Of a stretch of DNA of 64,000 bases, positions 42,909 to 52,107 are shown in pieces; position 1 is the first letter of the stretch, and the number at the start of each line of letters is the position of its first letter. A program made the position numbers and the translations under genes. The notes beneath the pieces are model-generated. The model saw nothing but the letters and a program-made list of their open reading frames with translations, was not told the DNA's origin and did no database searches. Source of the DNA: Arthrobacter sp. 260 (GTDB lineage: Bacteria; Actinomycetota; Actinomycetes; Actinomycetales; Micrococcaceae). The stretch is from assembly GCF_013116745.1 (NCBI RefSeq), contig NZ_JABFOE010000001.1, positions 1 through 64,000 of the forward strand, read 5' to 3'.

Positions 42909-44222
42909 TTGCTTAGCGCTATTGGCCGGGCTTTCCGGACGCCAGACTTACGGCGCAAGCTGTTGTTCACGCTGGGAATCATCACCATCTTCCGCCTGGG
43001 TGCCTTCATTCCCGCGCCCGGTGTTGACTACGGCAACGTCCAGCAGTGCTTGCAACTCGGTAACACCGAGGGCGGGCTCTACGAGTTCGTGAACCTTTTC
43101 AGTGGTGGCGCACTCCTCCAGGTCTCCATCTTTGCCCTGGGGATCATGCCCTACATCACCGCGAGCATCATCACGCAGTTGCTGCGCGTTGTGATCCCGC
43201 GCTTCCAGGAACTGCACCAGGAAGGCGCGCAGGGCCAGTCCACTCTGACCCAGTACACGCGCTACCTGACGATCGCACTCGCCCTGTTGAATGCCACCAC
43301 CCTTGTCTCCCTGGCGCGATCCGGTGCGCTGCTGGGTGACTGCCCGGTGCCGATCATCCCTGATGACAGCATCATCACCATCCTGCTGCTGATCCTCACC
43401 CTGACCGCAGGCACCGGCCTCATCATGTGGATGGGCGAGCTCATCACCGAGCGCGGCGTCGGCAATGGCATGTCACTGCTGATCTTCACCGCCATCGCTG
43501 CAGGCTTCCCCACCTCACTGGGCGAGATCCTCCGCACCCAGGGCTGGACTGTCTTCGTGGCAGTTATCGCCATCGGGCTGGTCGTTGTCGCATTGGTGAT
43601 CTTCGTCGAACAGTCGCAGCGAAGAATTCCTGTGCAGTACGCGAAGCGGATGGTCGGCCGGCGCACCCTCGGCGGCAGCAGCACCTACATCCCGATCAAG
43701 GTGAATATGGCTGGCGTTATCCCGGTCATCTTTGCCTCGTCGATGCTGTACCTGCCCAGCCTGATCGCGCAGTTCAACACCCCAACCGATGGGCAGACAC
43801 CGCCACCGGAATGGGTCAACTTCATCACCACCTACCTGGCAAACGGCGACCACCCGCTCTACATGGCCCTGTACTTCGCCATGATCGTGTTCTTTACCTA
43901 CTTCTACGTAGCGATCACGTTCAACCCGGACGAGGTCTCAGAGAACATGAAGAAGTACGGCGGGTTCATCCCCGGGATCCGGGCCGGCCGGCCAACGGCC
44001 GAGTACCTCCAGTACGTGCTGTCCCGTATCACCCTCCCCGGAGCCATCTACCTCGGTTTGGTAGCACTGATCCCGTTGATCGCCCTCGTGCTGATCAACG
44101 CTAACCAGAACTTCCCCTTCGGCGGCGTCTCAATCCTCATCATGGTGGGCGTTGGACTCGAGACGGTGAAGCAGATCGACGCTCAGCTACAGCAGCGTCA
44201 CTACGAAGGGTTGTTGCGATGA
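42909..44222 (+). CDS. secY: preprotein translocase subunit SecY
   Basis: 437 residues from the TTG at 42909, chosen because AGGAGGA lies 3 nt upstream (42899-42905) and the protein then starts MLSAIGRAFRTPDLRRKLLF like the family. The frame is open to 42861 but without similarity. Ten membrane helices are visible. The plug and lateral gate region follow GAFIPAPGVDY, and cytosolic loops carry QSQRRIPVQYAKRMVGRR and YGGFIPGIRAGRPTAEYL. It forms the Sec channel with SecE, encoded at 5.7 kb. The stop overlaps the adk ATG (ATGA). Confidence 0.97.
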   Translation: MLSAIGRAFRTPDLRRKLLFTLGIITIFRLGAFIPAPGVDYGNVQQCLQLGNTEGGLYEFVNLFSGGALLQVSIFALGIMPYITASIITQLLRVVIPRFQELHQEGAQGQSTLTQYTRYLTIALALLNATTLVSLARSGALLGDCPVPIIPDDSIITILLLILTLTAGTGLIMWMGELITERGVGNGMSLLIFTAIAAGFPTSLGEILRTQGWTVFVAVIAIGLVVVALVIFVEQSQRRIPVQYAKRMVGRRTLGGSSTYIPIKVNMAGVIPVIFASSMLYLPSLIAQFNTPTDGQTPPPEWVNFITTYLANGDHPLYMALYFAMIVFFTYFYVAITFNPDEVSENMKKYGGFIPGIRAGRPTAEYLQYVLSRITLPGAIYLGLVALIPLIALVLINANQNFPFGGVSILIMVGVGLETVKQIDAQLQQRHYEGLLR

Positions 44223-44791
44223 CACGCATGCTCATAATCGGTCCTCCCGGATCCGGTAAAGGCACACAGGCGGCGCGGATCTCCGAACGGCTCGGCGTCG
44301 TAGCAATCTCCACCGGGGACATCTTCCGGGACAACGTCAAGCGCGAAACCCCGCTTGGCGTGGAAGCCAAAAAGTTCATGGACGCCGGAGATTTCGTCCC
44401 CGACAGCGTCACCAACTCGATGGTGCGCGACCGGCTCAAGGAAGATGACGTCCGCGATGGCTTCCTTCTGGATGGCTACCCACGGACCGCCGCCCAGGTG
44501 ACCGAGCTTGATGACATTCTGCACCAGAACGAACTGACGCTCGATGCGGTTTTGCAGTTGACAGCCCCCGACGAGGAACTGGTCCGTCGCTTGACCAACC
44601 GTGCGCAGCTTGACGGGCGCAGCGACGACAACGAGGCTGTCATCCGGCACCGTCTGGACCTCTACCACGAGCAGACGGAGAGCGTGGTGTCACAGTACGA
44701 AGGGCGCGGCATCGTCAAGCGCGTCGACGGCATCGGCGCAATCGACACGGTGACCGAGCGTGTGGTCAGTGCCCTGAACGGTTCGCGCTAA
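44219..44791 (+). CDS. adk: adenylate kinase
   Basis: 190 residues, the short form with a reduced lid. The P-loop is IIGPPGSGKGTQAARISERL, AMP-binding residues are in STGDIFRDNVKRETPLG, and DGYPRTAAQVTELDDIL is conserved. It interconverts ATP + AMP and 2 ADP. Coupled to secY by a 4-nt overlap, the usual neighbourhood. Confidence 0.97.
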   Translation: MTRMLIIGPPGSGKGTQAARISERLGVVAISTGDIFRDNVKRETPLGVEAKKFMDAGDFVPDSVTNSMVRDRLKEDDVRDGFLLDGYPRTAAQVTELDDILHQNELTLDAVLQLTAPDEELVRRLTNRAQLDGRSDDNEAVIRHRLDLYHEQTESVVSQYEGRGIVKRVDGIGAIDTVTERVVSALNGSR

Positions 44792-44798
44792 CTTGTCG

Positions 44799-45623
44799 AT
44801 GTTCCGCCAGTCAAAGGTTGAGTACAAGAGCAACCAACAGATCCTCACGATGCGCAAGGCAGGGTTGGTGCTTTCGACGGCCCTGGACGAGGCTATTGGT
44901 GCAGCGGCCATCGGTGTCACTACTGCTGAATTGAACTCGGTATTCGCTGACGTACTGAAGTCGGCCGGGGCAACCTCGAACTTTCTGGGGTACCACGGCT
45001 TTCCGGCGTCCATCTGCGCTTCCGTCAACCACGAAGTGGTTCACGGCATACCCGGGGACTACGTACTCCAGGACGGCGATATCCTCTCCATCGACGGAGG
45101 CGCAGTGGTGGACGGGTGGCACTCGGATTCCGCACGATCTGTCATCGTCGGGCAGCCCCGTGCTGAAGATCAGCGCCTCTCTGACGCCACCGAATCCGCC
45201 ATGTGGCATGGCATCGCGGCCCTGGCCGGCGGACGCAACGTTGGCGACGTCGGCAATGCGATCGACGACTATGTCACCGGGCTCGACGGCGCCCCTCTGG
45301 GGATCCTGCAGGACTATGTAGGGCACGGTATCGGGACCCAGATGCACCAGCCGCCAGACGTCCTGAACTACCGGAGCGGACACCGCGGTCCGAAGATCCG
45401 GCCCGGGTTATGCCTCGCGATTGAACCGATGCTGGTTCTTGGCAGCCTTGAGACAACCCTGCTCGACGACGACTGGACGGTCGTCACCACAGATGGCCGT
45501 CGCTCCTGCCAGTGGGAGCACACAGTCGCTGTGCATGACCGCGGCATCTGGGTCCTCAGTGCAGCCGATGGCGGTGCCTCAAAGCTGGAGCCGCTGGGGG
45601 TCACACCCGTTCCGCTGTCGTAG
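44799..45623 (+). CDS. map: type I methionine aminopeptidase
   Basis: 274 residues from the ATG at 44799; an in-frame TTG two codons earlier cannot be excluded because no clear ribosome-binding site marks either. The pita-bread metal site is complete: ASVNHEVVHGIPG (His), DGDILSIDGGAVVDGWHSDSA (two Asp), VGHGIGTQMHQPPDV (His), AIEPMLVLGS (Glu) and QWEHTVAVHD (Glu). It removes the initiator methionine. 7 nt after adk. Confidence 0.95.
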   Translation: MFRQSKVEYKSNQQILTMRKAGLVLSTALDEAIGAAAIGVTTAELNSVFADVLKSAGATSNFLGYHGFPASICASVNHEVVHGIPGDYVLQDGDILSIDGGAVVDGWHSDSARSVIVGQPRAEDQRLSDATESAMWHGIAALAGGRNVGDVGNAIDDYVTGLDGAPLGILQDYVGHGIGTQMHQPPDVLNYRSGHRGPKIRPGLCLAIEPMLVLGSLETTLLDDDWTVVTTDGRRSCQWEHTVAVHDRGIWVLSAADGGASKLEPLGVTPVPLS

Positions 45624-45645
45624 TGGTTCGGACGCACCGCGCGAT

Positions 45646-45674
45646 TTAACATTTCACCTTCGTTAGCGTAGAGT
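45646..45674 (+). promoter_or_regulatory. promoter of infA-rpmJ-rpsM-rpsK-rpoA
   Basis: TTAACA (45646-45651), a 17-nt spacer and TAGAGT (45669-45674): one of the best sigma-70-like matches in the window. The leader to infA is about 150 nt. Confidence 0.7.
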
Positions 45675-45829
45675 TGCCTGTTGGTTGTCTCTACTCCTGT
45701 GCCCATTTAGGGCGCCCACGCGTGCACGATCCGGGATGTCCGGATCTGTTGCTGCGGTGGGAGTAAGCCAACAATTACCACCCCATTCGTTCGCCGCGCA
45801 AGCGGTGGGCATAGACGTTAGCGGAGGAT

Positions 45830-46051
45830 ATGGCCAAGAAAGACGGTGTCATTGAGATTGAAGGCACTGTGAACGAGGCTCTGCCCAACGCGATGTTCCG
45901 CGTTGAGCTGGCCAACGGTCACATTGTCCTTGCCCACATCTCGGGCAAGATGCGTCAGCACTATATCCGGATCCTCCCCGAGGACCGGGTGGTAGTGGAG
46001 CTTAGCCCTTACGACCTCACCCGAGGTCGCATTGTCTACCGCTACAAATAA
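45830..46051 (+). CDS. infA: translation initiation factor IF-1
   Basis: 73 residues ([20 protein letters not shown]), with the OB-fold core [20 protein letters not shown] and end [13 protein letters not shown]. It occupies the A site during initiation. GGAGGAT precedes the ATG. Confidence 0.98.
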   Translation: MAKKDGVIEIEGTVNEALPNAMFRVELANGHIVLAHISGKMRQHYIRILPEDRVVVELSPYDLTRGRIVYRYK

Positions 46052-46124
46052 GGAATTCTCCCATCCTGCCTCAGGGTAGGGAGTGTAGTTACAGCACAAT
46101 CTGCAAACAACGCAAAGGAAAACC

Positions 46125-46238
46125 ATGAAGGTCCAGCCGAGCGTCAAGCGGATCTGCGATAAGTGCCAGGTGGTTCGCCGCAAGGGCAACGTACTCGTGA
46201 TCTGCGAAAACCCGCGCCACAAGCAGCGTCAGGGATAG
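46125..46238 (+). CDS. rpmJ: 50S ribosomal protein L36
   Basis: 37 residues ([20 protein letters not shown], then [17 protein letters not shown]). The zinc ligands Cys11, Cys14, Cys27 and His32 are all present, so this is the zinc-binding form. AAAGGA precedes the ATG. It lies 73 nt after infA, a spacer with a CTCCC/GGGAG hairpin, and 172 nt before rpsM, a spacer without an obvious gene. Confidence 0.97.
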   Translation: MKVQPSVKRICDKCQVVRRKGNVLVICENPRHKQRQG

Positions 46239-46410
46239 TTCTTCTCCTTCCGAGAGAAACCCCTCACGCAGCAGCAGTACATCCATAAAGGCAGAGCAGT
46301 TCCCTTCTTTAGATGGGAGCACACCCCCGGGCACGGAGGCCGGGGAGCTGAAAACCTCAGCAGGCCGCTCTGTTTCAGACCTCCAGTAACACCAAAGGAG
46401 AACCGCCACT

Positions 46411-46788
46411 ATGGCACGTCTCGCTGGCGTAGACATTCCCCGCGAAAAGCGGGTAGTGATAGCGCTTACCTATATCTATGGCGTGGGCAAGACCCGTGCA
46501 GACCAGACGCTGGCAGAAACCGGGATCAGCCCGAATACGCGCGTCAAGGACCTCACCGACGCGGAGCTGCTGCAGCTGCGTGACTACATTGAAGTCAACT
46601 ACAAGGTCGAAGGTGACCTCCGCCGTGAGGTAGCCGCCGACATCCGCCGGAAGGTGGAGATCGGAAGCTACGAAGGCATCCGGCACCGCCGCGGTCTTCC
46701 AGTGCGCGGACAGCGTACTAAGACCAACGCGCGTACCCGTAAGGGCCCCAAGCGCACCGTAGCCGGCAAGAAGAAGGCCGCGCGCTAG
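46411..46788 (+). CDS. rpsM: 30S ribosomal protein S13
   Basis: 125 residues ([20 protein letters not shown]), with [20 protein letters not shown] and the basic tail [19 protein letters not shown] type. It contacts the P-site tRNA and S19. AAAGGAGA precedes the ATG. Confidence 0.98.
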   Translation: MARLAGVDIPREKRVVIALTYIYGVGKTRADQTLAETGISPNTRVKDLTDAELLQLRDYIEVNYKVEGDLRREVAADIRRKVEIGSYEGIRHRRGLPVRGQRTKTNARTRKGPKRTVAGKKKAAR

Positions 46789-46800
46789 ATCCCCACTGGC

Positions 46801-46837
46801 TCCCTAACTTAGCTCGCTTCGCTCGCTAAGCCAGGGA
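46801..46837 (+). repeat. hairpin in rpsM-rpsK spacer
   Basis: TCCCT and CTTAGC pair with GCTAAG and AGGGA around the symmetric core TCGCTTCGCTC. It occupies the first part of a 167-nt spacer that has no coding frame. Without a T-tract, its role is unclear. Confidence 0.5.
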
Positions 46838-46955
46838 ACCCTCGCCAGCGGAGGCCCCTGTGAATTGGGGCTAATGGTTCTAGCCAGCCGCTTGCTCGCC
46901 ATCAGGGCCCTCACCGGTCCCGGCACCTCACCCATCACCTTTCGTAGGAGAAGCA

Positions 46956-47357
46956 ATGCCCCCCAAGACTCGTGGAGCGGTACGTAAGCCGCGTCGCAAG
47001 GATAAGAAGAATATCGCGCTTGGACAGGCGCACATCAAGAGCACCTTCAACAACACCATCGTGTCCATCACGGACCCGTCAGGCGCAGTTATTTCCTGGG
47101 CCTCCGCTGGTGAAGTTGGATTCAAGGGCTCTCGCAAGTCGACGCCGTTCGCCGCGCAGATGGCAGCCGAGGCTGCTGCCAAGCGTGCACAGGAGCACGG
47201 CGTCAAGAAGGTCGACGTTTTCGTCAAGGGCCCAGGCTCAGGTCGCGAAACGGCTATCCGCTCGCTGCAGGCTACCGGCCTGGAGGTTGGCTCCATCCAG
47301 GACGTCACTCCCAGCGCCCACAACGGTTGCCGGCCTCCGAAGCGTCGCCGCGTCTAA
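46956..47357 (+). CDS. rpsK: 30S ribosomal protein S11
   Basis: 133 residues. Family blocks are [20 protein letters not shown] and the C-terminal [18 protein letters not shown]. It lies on the 30S platform near the E site. TAGGAGA precedes the ATG. In several actinobacteria rpsD (S4) follows; here the next gene is rpoA, after 169 nt. Confidence 0.98.
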   Translation: MPPKTRGAVRKPRRKDKKNIALGQAHIKSTFNNTIVSITDPSGAVISWASAGEVGFKGSRKSTPFAAQMAAEAAAKRAQEHGVKKVDVFVKGPGSGRETAIRSLQATGLEVGSIQDVTPSAHNGCRPPKRRRV

Positions 47358-47526
47358 TTAGCTTTTCCGGCGTCGAATGCCGCCCTGAGTGTGGTTCCGG
47401 GTTCCGGGATCATTCCAGGGCGGCGTTCGACACAGATCCTTAAGCTAATAAGCGTTGCTTGCTAGCTGTCCCTTTCCACCATTTGTGTTGCGTCATATAG
47501 CGGATGCTCCCTGAAAGGAAATGTAA

Positions 47527-48537
47527 GTGCTTATTGCACAGCGCCCCACCCTGACTGAAGAAGTCGTCGCCGACAACCGCTCGCGGTTTGTCATCGAGCC
47601 GCTTGAGCCCGGTTTCGGCTACACCCTCGGAAACTCACTCCGCCGCACCCTGCTGTCATCGATCCCGGGTGCAGCTGTAACCAGCATCCGCATCGACGGC
47701 GTGCTGCACGAGTTCACCACGGTTCCCGGTGTCAAGGAAGATGTCACTGAGATCATCCTGAACATCAAGAACCTGGCTGTGTCCTCCGAGCACGACGAGC
47801 CAGTCGTCGCCTACCTGCGCAAGCAGGGGCCCGGCGTCGTCACGGCAGCGGACATCGCGCCTCCAGCAGGCGTCGAATTCCACAACCCGGATCTGCACAT
47901 TGCCACCCTGAACTCGAAGGGCAAGTTCGAGCTCGAACTGACCATCGAGCGTGGACGCGGCTATGTATCGGCTTCCCAGAACAAGTCCGGTGACTCCGAA
48001 ATTGGCCGTATCCCGGTCGACTCGATTTACTCACCGGTCCTGAAAGTCACCTTCCGGGTTGAAGCAACCCGTGTTGAACAGCGCACCGACTTCGACCGTC
48101 TGATTGTCGACGTCGAAACCAAGGACGCCATCGCCCCCCGCGATGCCGTGGCCTCGGCAGGCACCACCCTGGTGGAACTGTTCGGTCTGGCCCGCGAGCT
48201 CAACACCGCCGCTGAAGGCATCGAGATTGGCCCGTCGCCCACTGACGCTGCCCTGGCAGCCGACATGGCGCTTCCGATCGAAGATCTTGAGCTGACCGTT
48301 CGTTCGTACAACTGCCTCAAGCGGGAGGGCATCCACACCGTGGGTGAACTCGTTGCCCGTTCCGAGGCAGACCTGATGGACATCCGTAACTTCGGTGCGA
48401 AGTCCATCGATGAGGTCAAGGCCAAGCTCGTTGAGCTGGGCCTGTCCCTGAAGGATTCCCCTCCAGGGTTCGACCTCGCGGCTCGCGCAGCAGCCATTGA
48501 AGAGGACGACGCCGCTTACAGCGACGAAGAGCTCTAA
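47527..48537 (+). CDS. rpoA: DNA-directed RNA polymerase subunit alpha
   Basis: 336 residues from a GTG. The N-terminal dimerisation domain (about 1-230) has [20 protein letters not shown]. After a short linker the C-terminal DNA- and activator-binding domain begins near residue 245 ([20 protein letters not shown], then [20 protein letters not shown]). It nucleates assembly with RpoB and RpoC, encoded 20 kb upstream. The end is acidic ([12 protein letters not shown]). Confidence 0.98.
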   Translation: MLIAQRPTLTEEVVADNRSRFVIEPLEPGFGYTLGNSLRRTLLSSIPGAAVTSIRIDGVLHEFTTVPGVKEDVTEIILNIKNLAVSSEHDEPVVAYLRKQGPGVVTAADIAPPAGVEFHNPDLHIATLNSKGKFELELTIERGRGYVSASQNKSGDSEIGRIPVDSIYSPVLKVTFRVEATRVEQRTDFDRLIVDVETKDAIAPRDAVASAGTTLVELFGLARELNTAAEGIEIGPSPTDAALAADMALPIEDLELTVRSYNCLKREGIHTVGELVARSEADLMDIRNFGAKSIDEVKAKLVELGLSLKDSPPGFDLAARAAAIEEDDAAYSDEEL

Positions 48538-48601
48538 CAACTTAGAACGACCTGTCCGCCGCCCCTAGCGGCGGACAGGACCACTTAGAGGAGAAACAAT
48601 C

Positions 48602-49210
48602 ATGCCCACACCAACAAAGGGCCCACGTCTCGGAGGCGGTCCGGCGCACGAACGCCTGATGCTCGCCAACTTGGCCGCCTCACTGTTCGAGCACAAGCGC
48701 ATCACCACCACGGTGACCAAGGCGAAGAGGCTTCGTCCCTACGCCGAGCGCCTGATCACCTTCGCGAAGAAGGGCGATCTCGCCTCACGTCGTCGCGTCC
48801 TTGGCGTCATCAGCAGCAAGAGCATTGTCCACGAACTGTTCACGGACATCGCCCCAGCCGTTGCTGAGCGCGAAGGTGGCTACACCCGCATCACCAAGAT
48901 CGGCAACCGCAAGGGCGACAACGCCCCGATGGCCGTCATCGAACTGGTTCTCGAGCCAATGTCAGCGAAGCAGTCAGTCGTTGCAGAAGCAGAACAGTCC
49001 AAGGCCAACGCAGCTCCTGCCGCGCCGGTCCAGGCCGAGTCAGCCGATTCGCCGGACTCGCCCGAGTCAGCTGACTCAGTGGATTCAGCCGAATCAGCGC
49101 CGTCGGCCGAAGAGGTAGCCGCTGAAGACACGAACGTCAGCGCCGAGGCCGGCGCCGACGAGGTTGTCGTCATCGAAGAGGGCACCACTGAGGACGACGG
49201 CAAGAAGTAA
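48602..49210 (+). CDS. rplQ: 50S ribosomal protein L17 with long acidic tail
   Basis: 202 residues. The L17 core is residues 1-120 ([20 protein letters not shown], then [20 protein letters not shown]). The remaining about 80 residues are a tail of Ala, Ser, Asp, Glu and Pro, including [20 protein letters not shown] at about 147-166. The E. coli protein is 127 residues, so the tail is an addition, probably disordered and highly acidic. GAGGAGA precedes the ATG; 64 nt after rpoA. Confidence 0.96.
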   Translation: MPTPTKGPRLGGGPAHERLMLANLAASLFEHKRITTTVTKAKRLRPYAERLITFAKKGDLASRRRVLGVISSKSIVHELFTDIAPAVAEREGGYTRITKIGNRKGDNAPMAVIELVLEPMSAKQSVVAEAEQSKANAAPAAPVQAESADSPDSPESADSVDSAESAPSAEEVAAEDTNVSAEAGADEVVVIEEGTTEDDGKK

Positions 49211-49234
49211 TTCTTCTGCCGCTGTGTAAGCACT

Positions 49235-50167
49235 GTGATTGAGCAAAAGCCCGCTGTCCCTGTTGAGGATGGCGGGCTTTTGCGTGTCCGGCTCGATCTC
49301 GCCTACGACGGGGCGCACTTCTCCGGGTGGGCTGTCCAGCCAGGGTTGCCGACGGTTCAGGGGGTGATCGAGGCCGGTCTTCAGACCCTGCTTCGTAGAC
49401 CAGCACGCCTGACGGTCGCGGGCCGCACCGATACCGGCGTCCACGCCCGGGGCCAGGTGGCGCACGTGGACCTCACACCCGAGGAGTGGCGCGGCCTTAG
49501 CAGGGGCAAGGAAATGACGCCGGAAACCGCAATGTTGCGGAGGCTGGGCGCCACGATCAGCCGCGAACTTGGAAGATCGGACCGTCAGCGCCACCAGGTT
49601 CCGGCGGTCGTCGTCCGGCAGGTTTCGCTTGCCCCTCCCGGCTTCGATGCCCGGTTCTCGGCGCTGTGGCGTCGCTACAGTTACCGGATCGCCGACCGGC
49701 CCGGGTTGCGTGATCCGCTGGTCCGCGGGGTCACCCTCTGGCACCCTGAAGAACAGCAGGTCGACCGCCTGAACGACGGCGCACGGCAGCTCCTCGGGTT
49801 ACAGGACTTCCGCTCCTTCGTGAAACCCCGCCCCGGGGCGACAACCGTCCGTGAACTGCAGCGGTTCGATTTCGAACGAGCGGAGGACGGGACCATAACC
49901 GTTGCCATCCAGGCCGATGCATTCTGCCACAACATGGTTCGTGGACTGATCGGGTCGACCCTACGGGTGGGGTCCGGGGAGAAGGAGCCGTCCTGGCTTC
50001 TTGAACGGTTGCACGCCCGCACGAAGGAAGCGCGCTCGGTGCTTGCCGCCCCTCATCCGTTGATCCTCGAGGAGGTCCGCTATCCCGACGACGCGTCTAT
50101 TGGTCGACGGGCCGAGGAGACCCGCGCCCGGCGCGACGGCACAGTGGGAGTGTCACCCCTCCGTTGA
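49235..50167 (+). CDS. truA: tRNA pseudouridine(38-40) synthase
   Basis: 310 residues from a GTG at 49235. The catalytic aspartate is in GRTDTGVHARGQVAHV (Asp66), and the other conserved patterns are RLDLAYDGAHFSGWAVQPGL and FCHNMVRGLIGSTLRVG. It modifies the anticodon arm of several tRNAs. The start region is unusual: codons 3-17 coincide with a perfect 12-bp hairpin that looks like the rplQ terminator, and no ribosome-binding site is seen. A later in-frame TTG at 49280 would remove the hairpin from the coding region. Confidence 0.93.
   Translation: MIEQKPAVPVEDGGLLRVRLDLAYDGAHFSGWAVQPGLPTVQGVIEAGLQTLLRRPARLTVAGRTDTGVHARGQVAHVDLTPEEWRGLSRGKEMTPETAMLRRLGATISRELGRSDRQRHQVPAVVVRQVSLAPPGFDARFSALWRRYSYRIADRPGLRDPLVRGVTLWHPEEQQVDRLNDGARQLLGLQDFRSFVKPRPGATTVRELQRFDFERAEDGTITVAIQADAFCHNMVRGLIGSTLRVGSGEKEPSWLLERLHARTKEARSVLAAPHPLILEEVRYPDDASIGRRAEETRARRDGTVGVSPLR
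49243..49283 (+). terminator. terminator-like hairpin inside truA 5' end
   Basis: GCAAAAGCCCGC (49243-49254) is exactly complementary to GCGGGCTTTTGC (49272-49283), with a 17-nt loop. The T4 run is in the descending arm. It is 32 nt after the rplQ stop. Confidence 0.6.
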
Positions 50168-50181
50168 CACGCTGCGGGGGA

Positions 50182-51936
50182 TCAGGGTTCCGCGCTGGTG
50201 GCTGCCGCAGTATCAGCGATAGTCCTCGGAAGTGTGACGGTGAACGTGGTCCCGACGCCGGGTGAACTGGCGCACCTGATTGTCCCGCCATGACCATCGA
50301 CAATGGCCTTGGTCACCGCGAGGCCCAACCCGACACCGGGAATAGCTGCCTCACGTGCGCCCCGTGCGCGGAAGAAGCGGCCATAGATCAGGCTGGCCTC
50401 CCGCTGGGTCATCCCTATCCCGCGGTCCTGAACTTCAATCTGGACGGTGTCCTGACCTGCGTGGGCCCGCACGACGATATCCCCACCGCCGGGGGAGTAC
50501 TTGATGGCGTTGGAGAGCAGGTTGTCCACGACCTGGCCGATGCGGAGCGGATCGGCGATCACCCACAAGCGGTCGGGCAGTTCGGATACCAGGTTCACGC
50601 CAGCAACGTCGGCCTGTGCCTTGGCGGAACGCACCCGTGAAGCGACGAGCTCCGATAATTCGGTGGGTTGCGGATGCAGGCTCATCGCTTGGGTGGTGGA
50701 GGATAGGAGGTCGGAGACCAACACCGACAGCCTTTTTGCGTTCCGTCTGGCAACGATGAGTGATTGGTGGGCCGCCGGTGTCAGGGGTTCCTGCGATTCC
50801 AGGACAAGGTCGAGGTGGCCGACGATAGAGGTCAGTGGGGTGTTGATCTCATGCGTGACGTTGGCAACGAAGTCCTCCTTCACGGTGAGCAATCCGACCA
50901 GTTCGGTAACGTCGTTGAACACGATGACCGATCCGGCGAAGTTCCCCTCGGTGTCGATCATTGGCCGTGCAGCGGTGGAGACGGCGCGCTGGGTGTCGCC
51001 CTCGCCTAGCCAGAGCAAATTGTTGGAGAAGCATTCTCCGTTGACCGCGCGGCGGATTGGGTGCATGGAGCCGGGCAGGGGCGCCCCGCCCTTGCTGCCG
51101 GAGAACGGCAGCACATCCTCGTCCTTGGCATCCGATTGGTCTGCAGCCTGGAGGAAAAGCTGTTGTTGCCGGTTGGAAAGGAGCGTCCTTCCCTCCGTGT
51201 CCACCGCGACTACGCCGACGCCGACCGTGTCGAGGATCGCGGCCAGCAACCGCTCCCGGTTCCCGCTCTCAGCCTCCAAGACGCTCACAGCCTGATTCTT
51301 CCGGTCCAGCTCGACGATCTGCTGCATCAACCGGGTACTTGAGAGGCGCATTGTGAGAAAGACGGCAAGCATTGCGGTGGGGATCAACAGCGTTTCGACT
51401 GCCTTGAGCCCGGTCATCGAAAAGGTTGAAAGCAGCGGATAGTGGACGATCAGGTAGGGCGCAACAAAGCTGATCAGCGCTGAAACCACGACCATTCGCC
51501 CCGACACAGCGAGCCAGATCACCGGGAACAGAGATAGCGCCCCAAGCCCGGGAAGGGACTCGTAGGCACCGTTACGGACAAAACCGATGGCAATGAAGTC
51601 CAGTAGCGGGATGGCGAGGATGGCCTCCGGCGGGAACCGCTCCCACGGCATAAGCAGGCACGCGACGAACAGCAGGAGGAGGAGGCCCAGGCCTACCAGA
51701 AATGCACCGTTGTCGAAAACCTCCGGGTTGAGGAAGGGCGCCGATGCGGCGATCAACACAATGATGAGGGTAAGTGGCAGCTGGAAGAGTGCCGTCTTCC
51801 CGCGCAGACCCAGCTTTCGTTCGAACACTTTGTCCCCGAGCAGCCAGAACTGTTGCGATGTCGAGGTGGTGGGCGCCGTGAAAGGTGTGTGCTCTGGTGG
51901 TGCAATGTCGGCGTCCCCTGGCCGTAAGCGATGCAT
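50182..51936 (-). CDS. membrane sensor histidine kinase with PAS domain
   Basis: 584 residues from the ATG at 51936. Five or six membrane helices lie at about 45-205. A coiled linker is followed by a PAS domain (about 228-345, starting AILDTVGVGVVAVDTEGRTL). The HisKA helix has the phosphoacceptor in FVANVTHEINTPLTSIVGHL. The ATPase has N-box NLLSNAIKYSPGGGDI, G1 VQDRGIGMT and G2 GVGLGLAVTKAIVDGHGG. It is divergent from the OmpR-type regulator, its likely partner. GATAAT lies 6 nt before the ATG, within GGGAGGATAAT; either leaderless or Shine-Dalgarno initiation is possible. It ends 14 nt from truA, tail to tail. Confidence 0.92.
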   Translation of the reverse strand: MHRLRPGDADIAPPEHTPFTAPTTSTSQQFWLLGDKVFERKLGLRGKTALFQLPLTLIIVLIAASAPFLNPEVFDNGAFLVGLGLLLLLFVACLLMPWERFPPEAILAIPLLDFIAIGFVRNGAYESLPGLGALSLFPVIWLAVSGRMVVVSALISFVAPYLIVHYPLLSTFSMTGLKAVETLLIPTAMLAVFLTMRLSSTRLMQQIVELDRKNQAVSVLEAESGNRERLLAAILDTVGVGVVAVDTEGRTLLSNRQQQLFLQAADQSDAKDEDVLPFSGSKGGAPLPGSMHPIRRAVNGECFSNNLLWLGEGDTQRAVSTAARPMIDTEGNFAGSVIVFNDVTELVGLLTVKEDFVANVTHEINTPLTSIVGHLDLVLESQEPLTPAAHQSLIVARRNAKRLSVLVSDLLSSTTQAMSLHPQPTELSELVASRVRSAKAQADVAGVNLVSELPDRLWVIADPLRIGQVVDNLLSNAIKYSPGGGDIVVRAHAGQDTVQIEVQDRGIGMTQREASLIYGRFFRARGAREAAIPGVGLGLAVTKAIVDGHGGTIRCASSPGVGTTFTVTLPRTIADTAAATSAEP

Positions 51937-51942
51937 GCGTCC

Positions 51943-51948
51943 ATTATC
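51943..51948 (-). promoter_or_regulatory. -10 element of the sensor kinase gene
   Basis: GATAAT on the - strand, 6 nt before the ATG. The 15-nt string GATAATGGACGCATG is nearly the same as that at the prepilin peptidase start. Confidence 0.5.
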
Positions 51949-52052
51949 CTCCCGGATTCCCTGAGCGATAGCCACCGCAGGGGATCAGTACCCGGTCCCA
52001 AACGAGTATGCTGGGAGCCAAAGGTGAGTATTGTGAAATGAGAGGTACATCC

Positions 52053-52082
52053 TTGACAGGGCGCCACCCCCTCGGGTTGGGT
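52053..52082 (+). promoter_or_regulatory. candidate promoter of the OmpR-type regulator
   Basis: A consensus TTGACA (52053-52058), an 18-nt spacer and a poor TTGGGT -10. AGGGA (52096-52100) is a suitable ribosome-binding site for the ATG at 52108. Confidence 0.4.
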
Positions 52083-52107
52083 TCCAGCGAAGACTAGGGA
52101 ATGAGAT

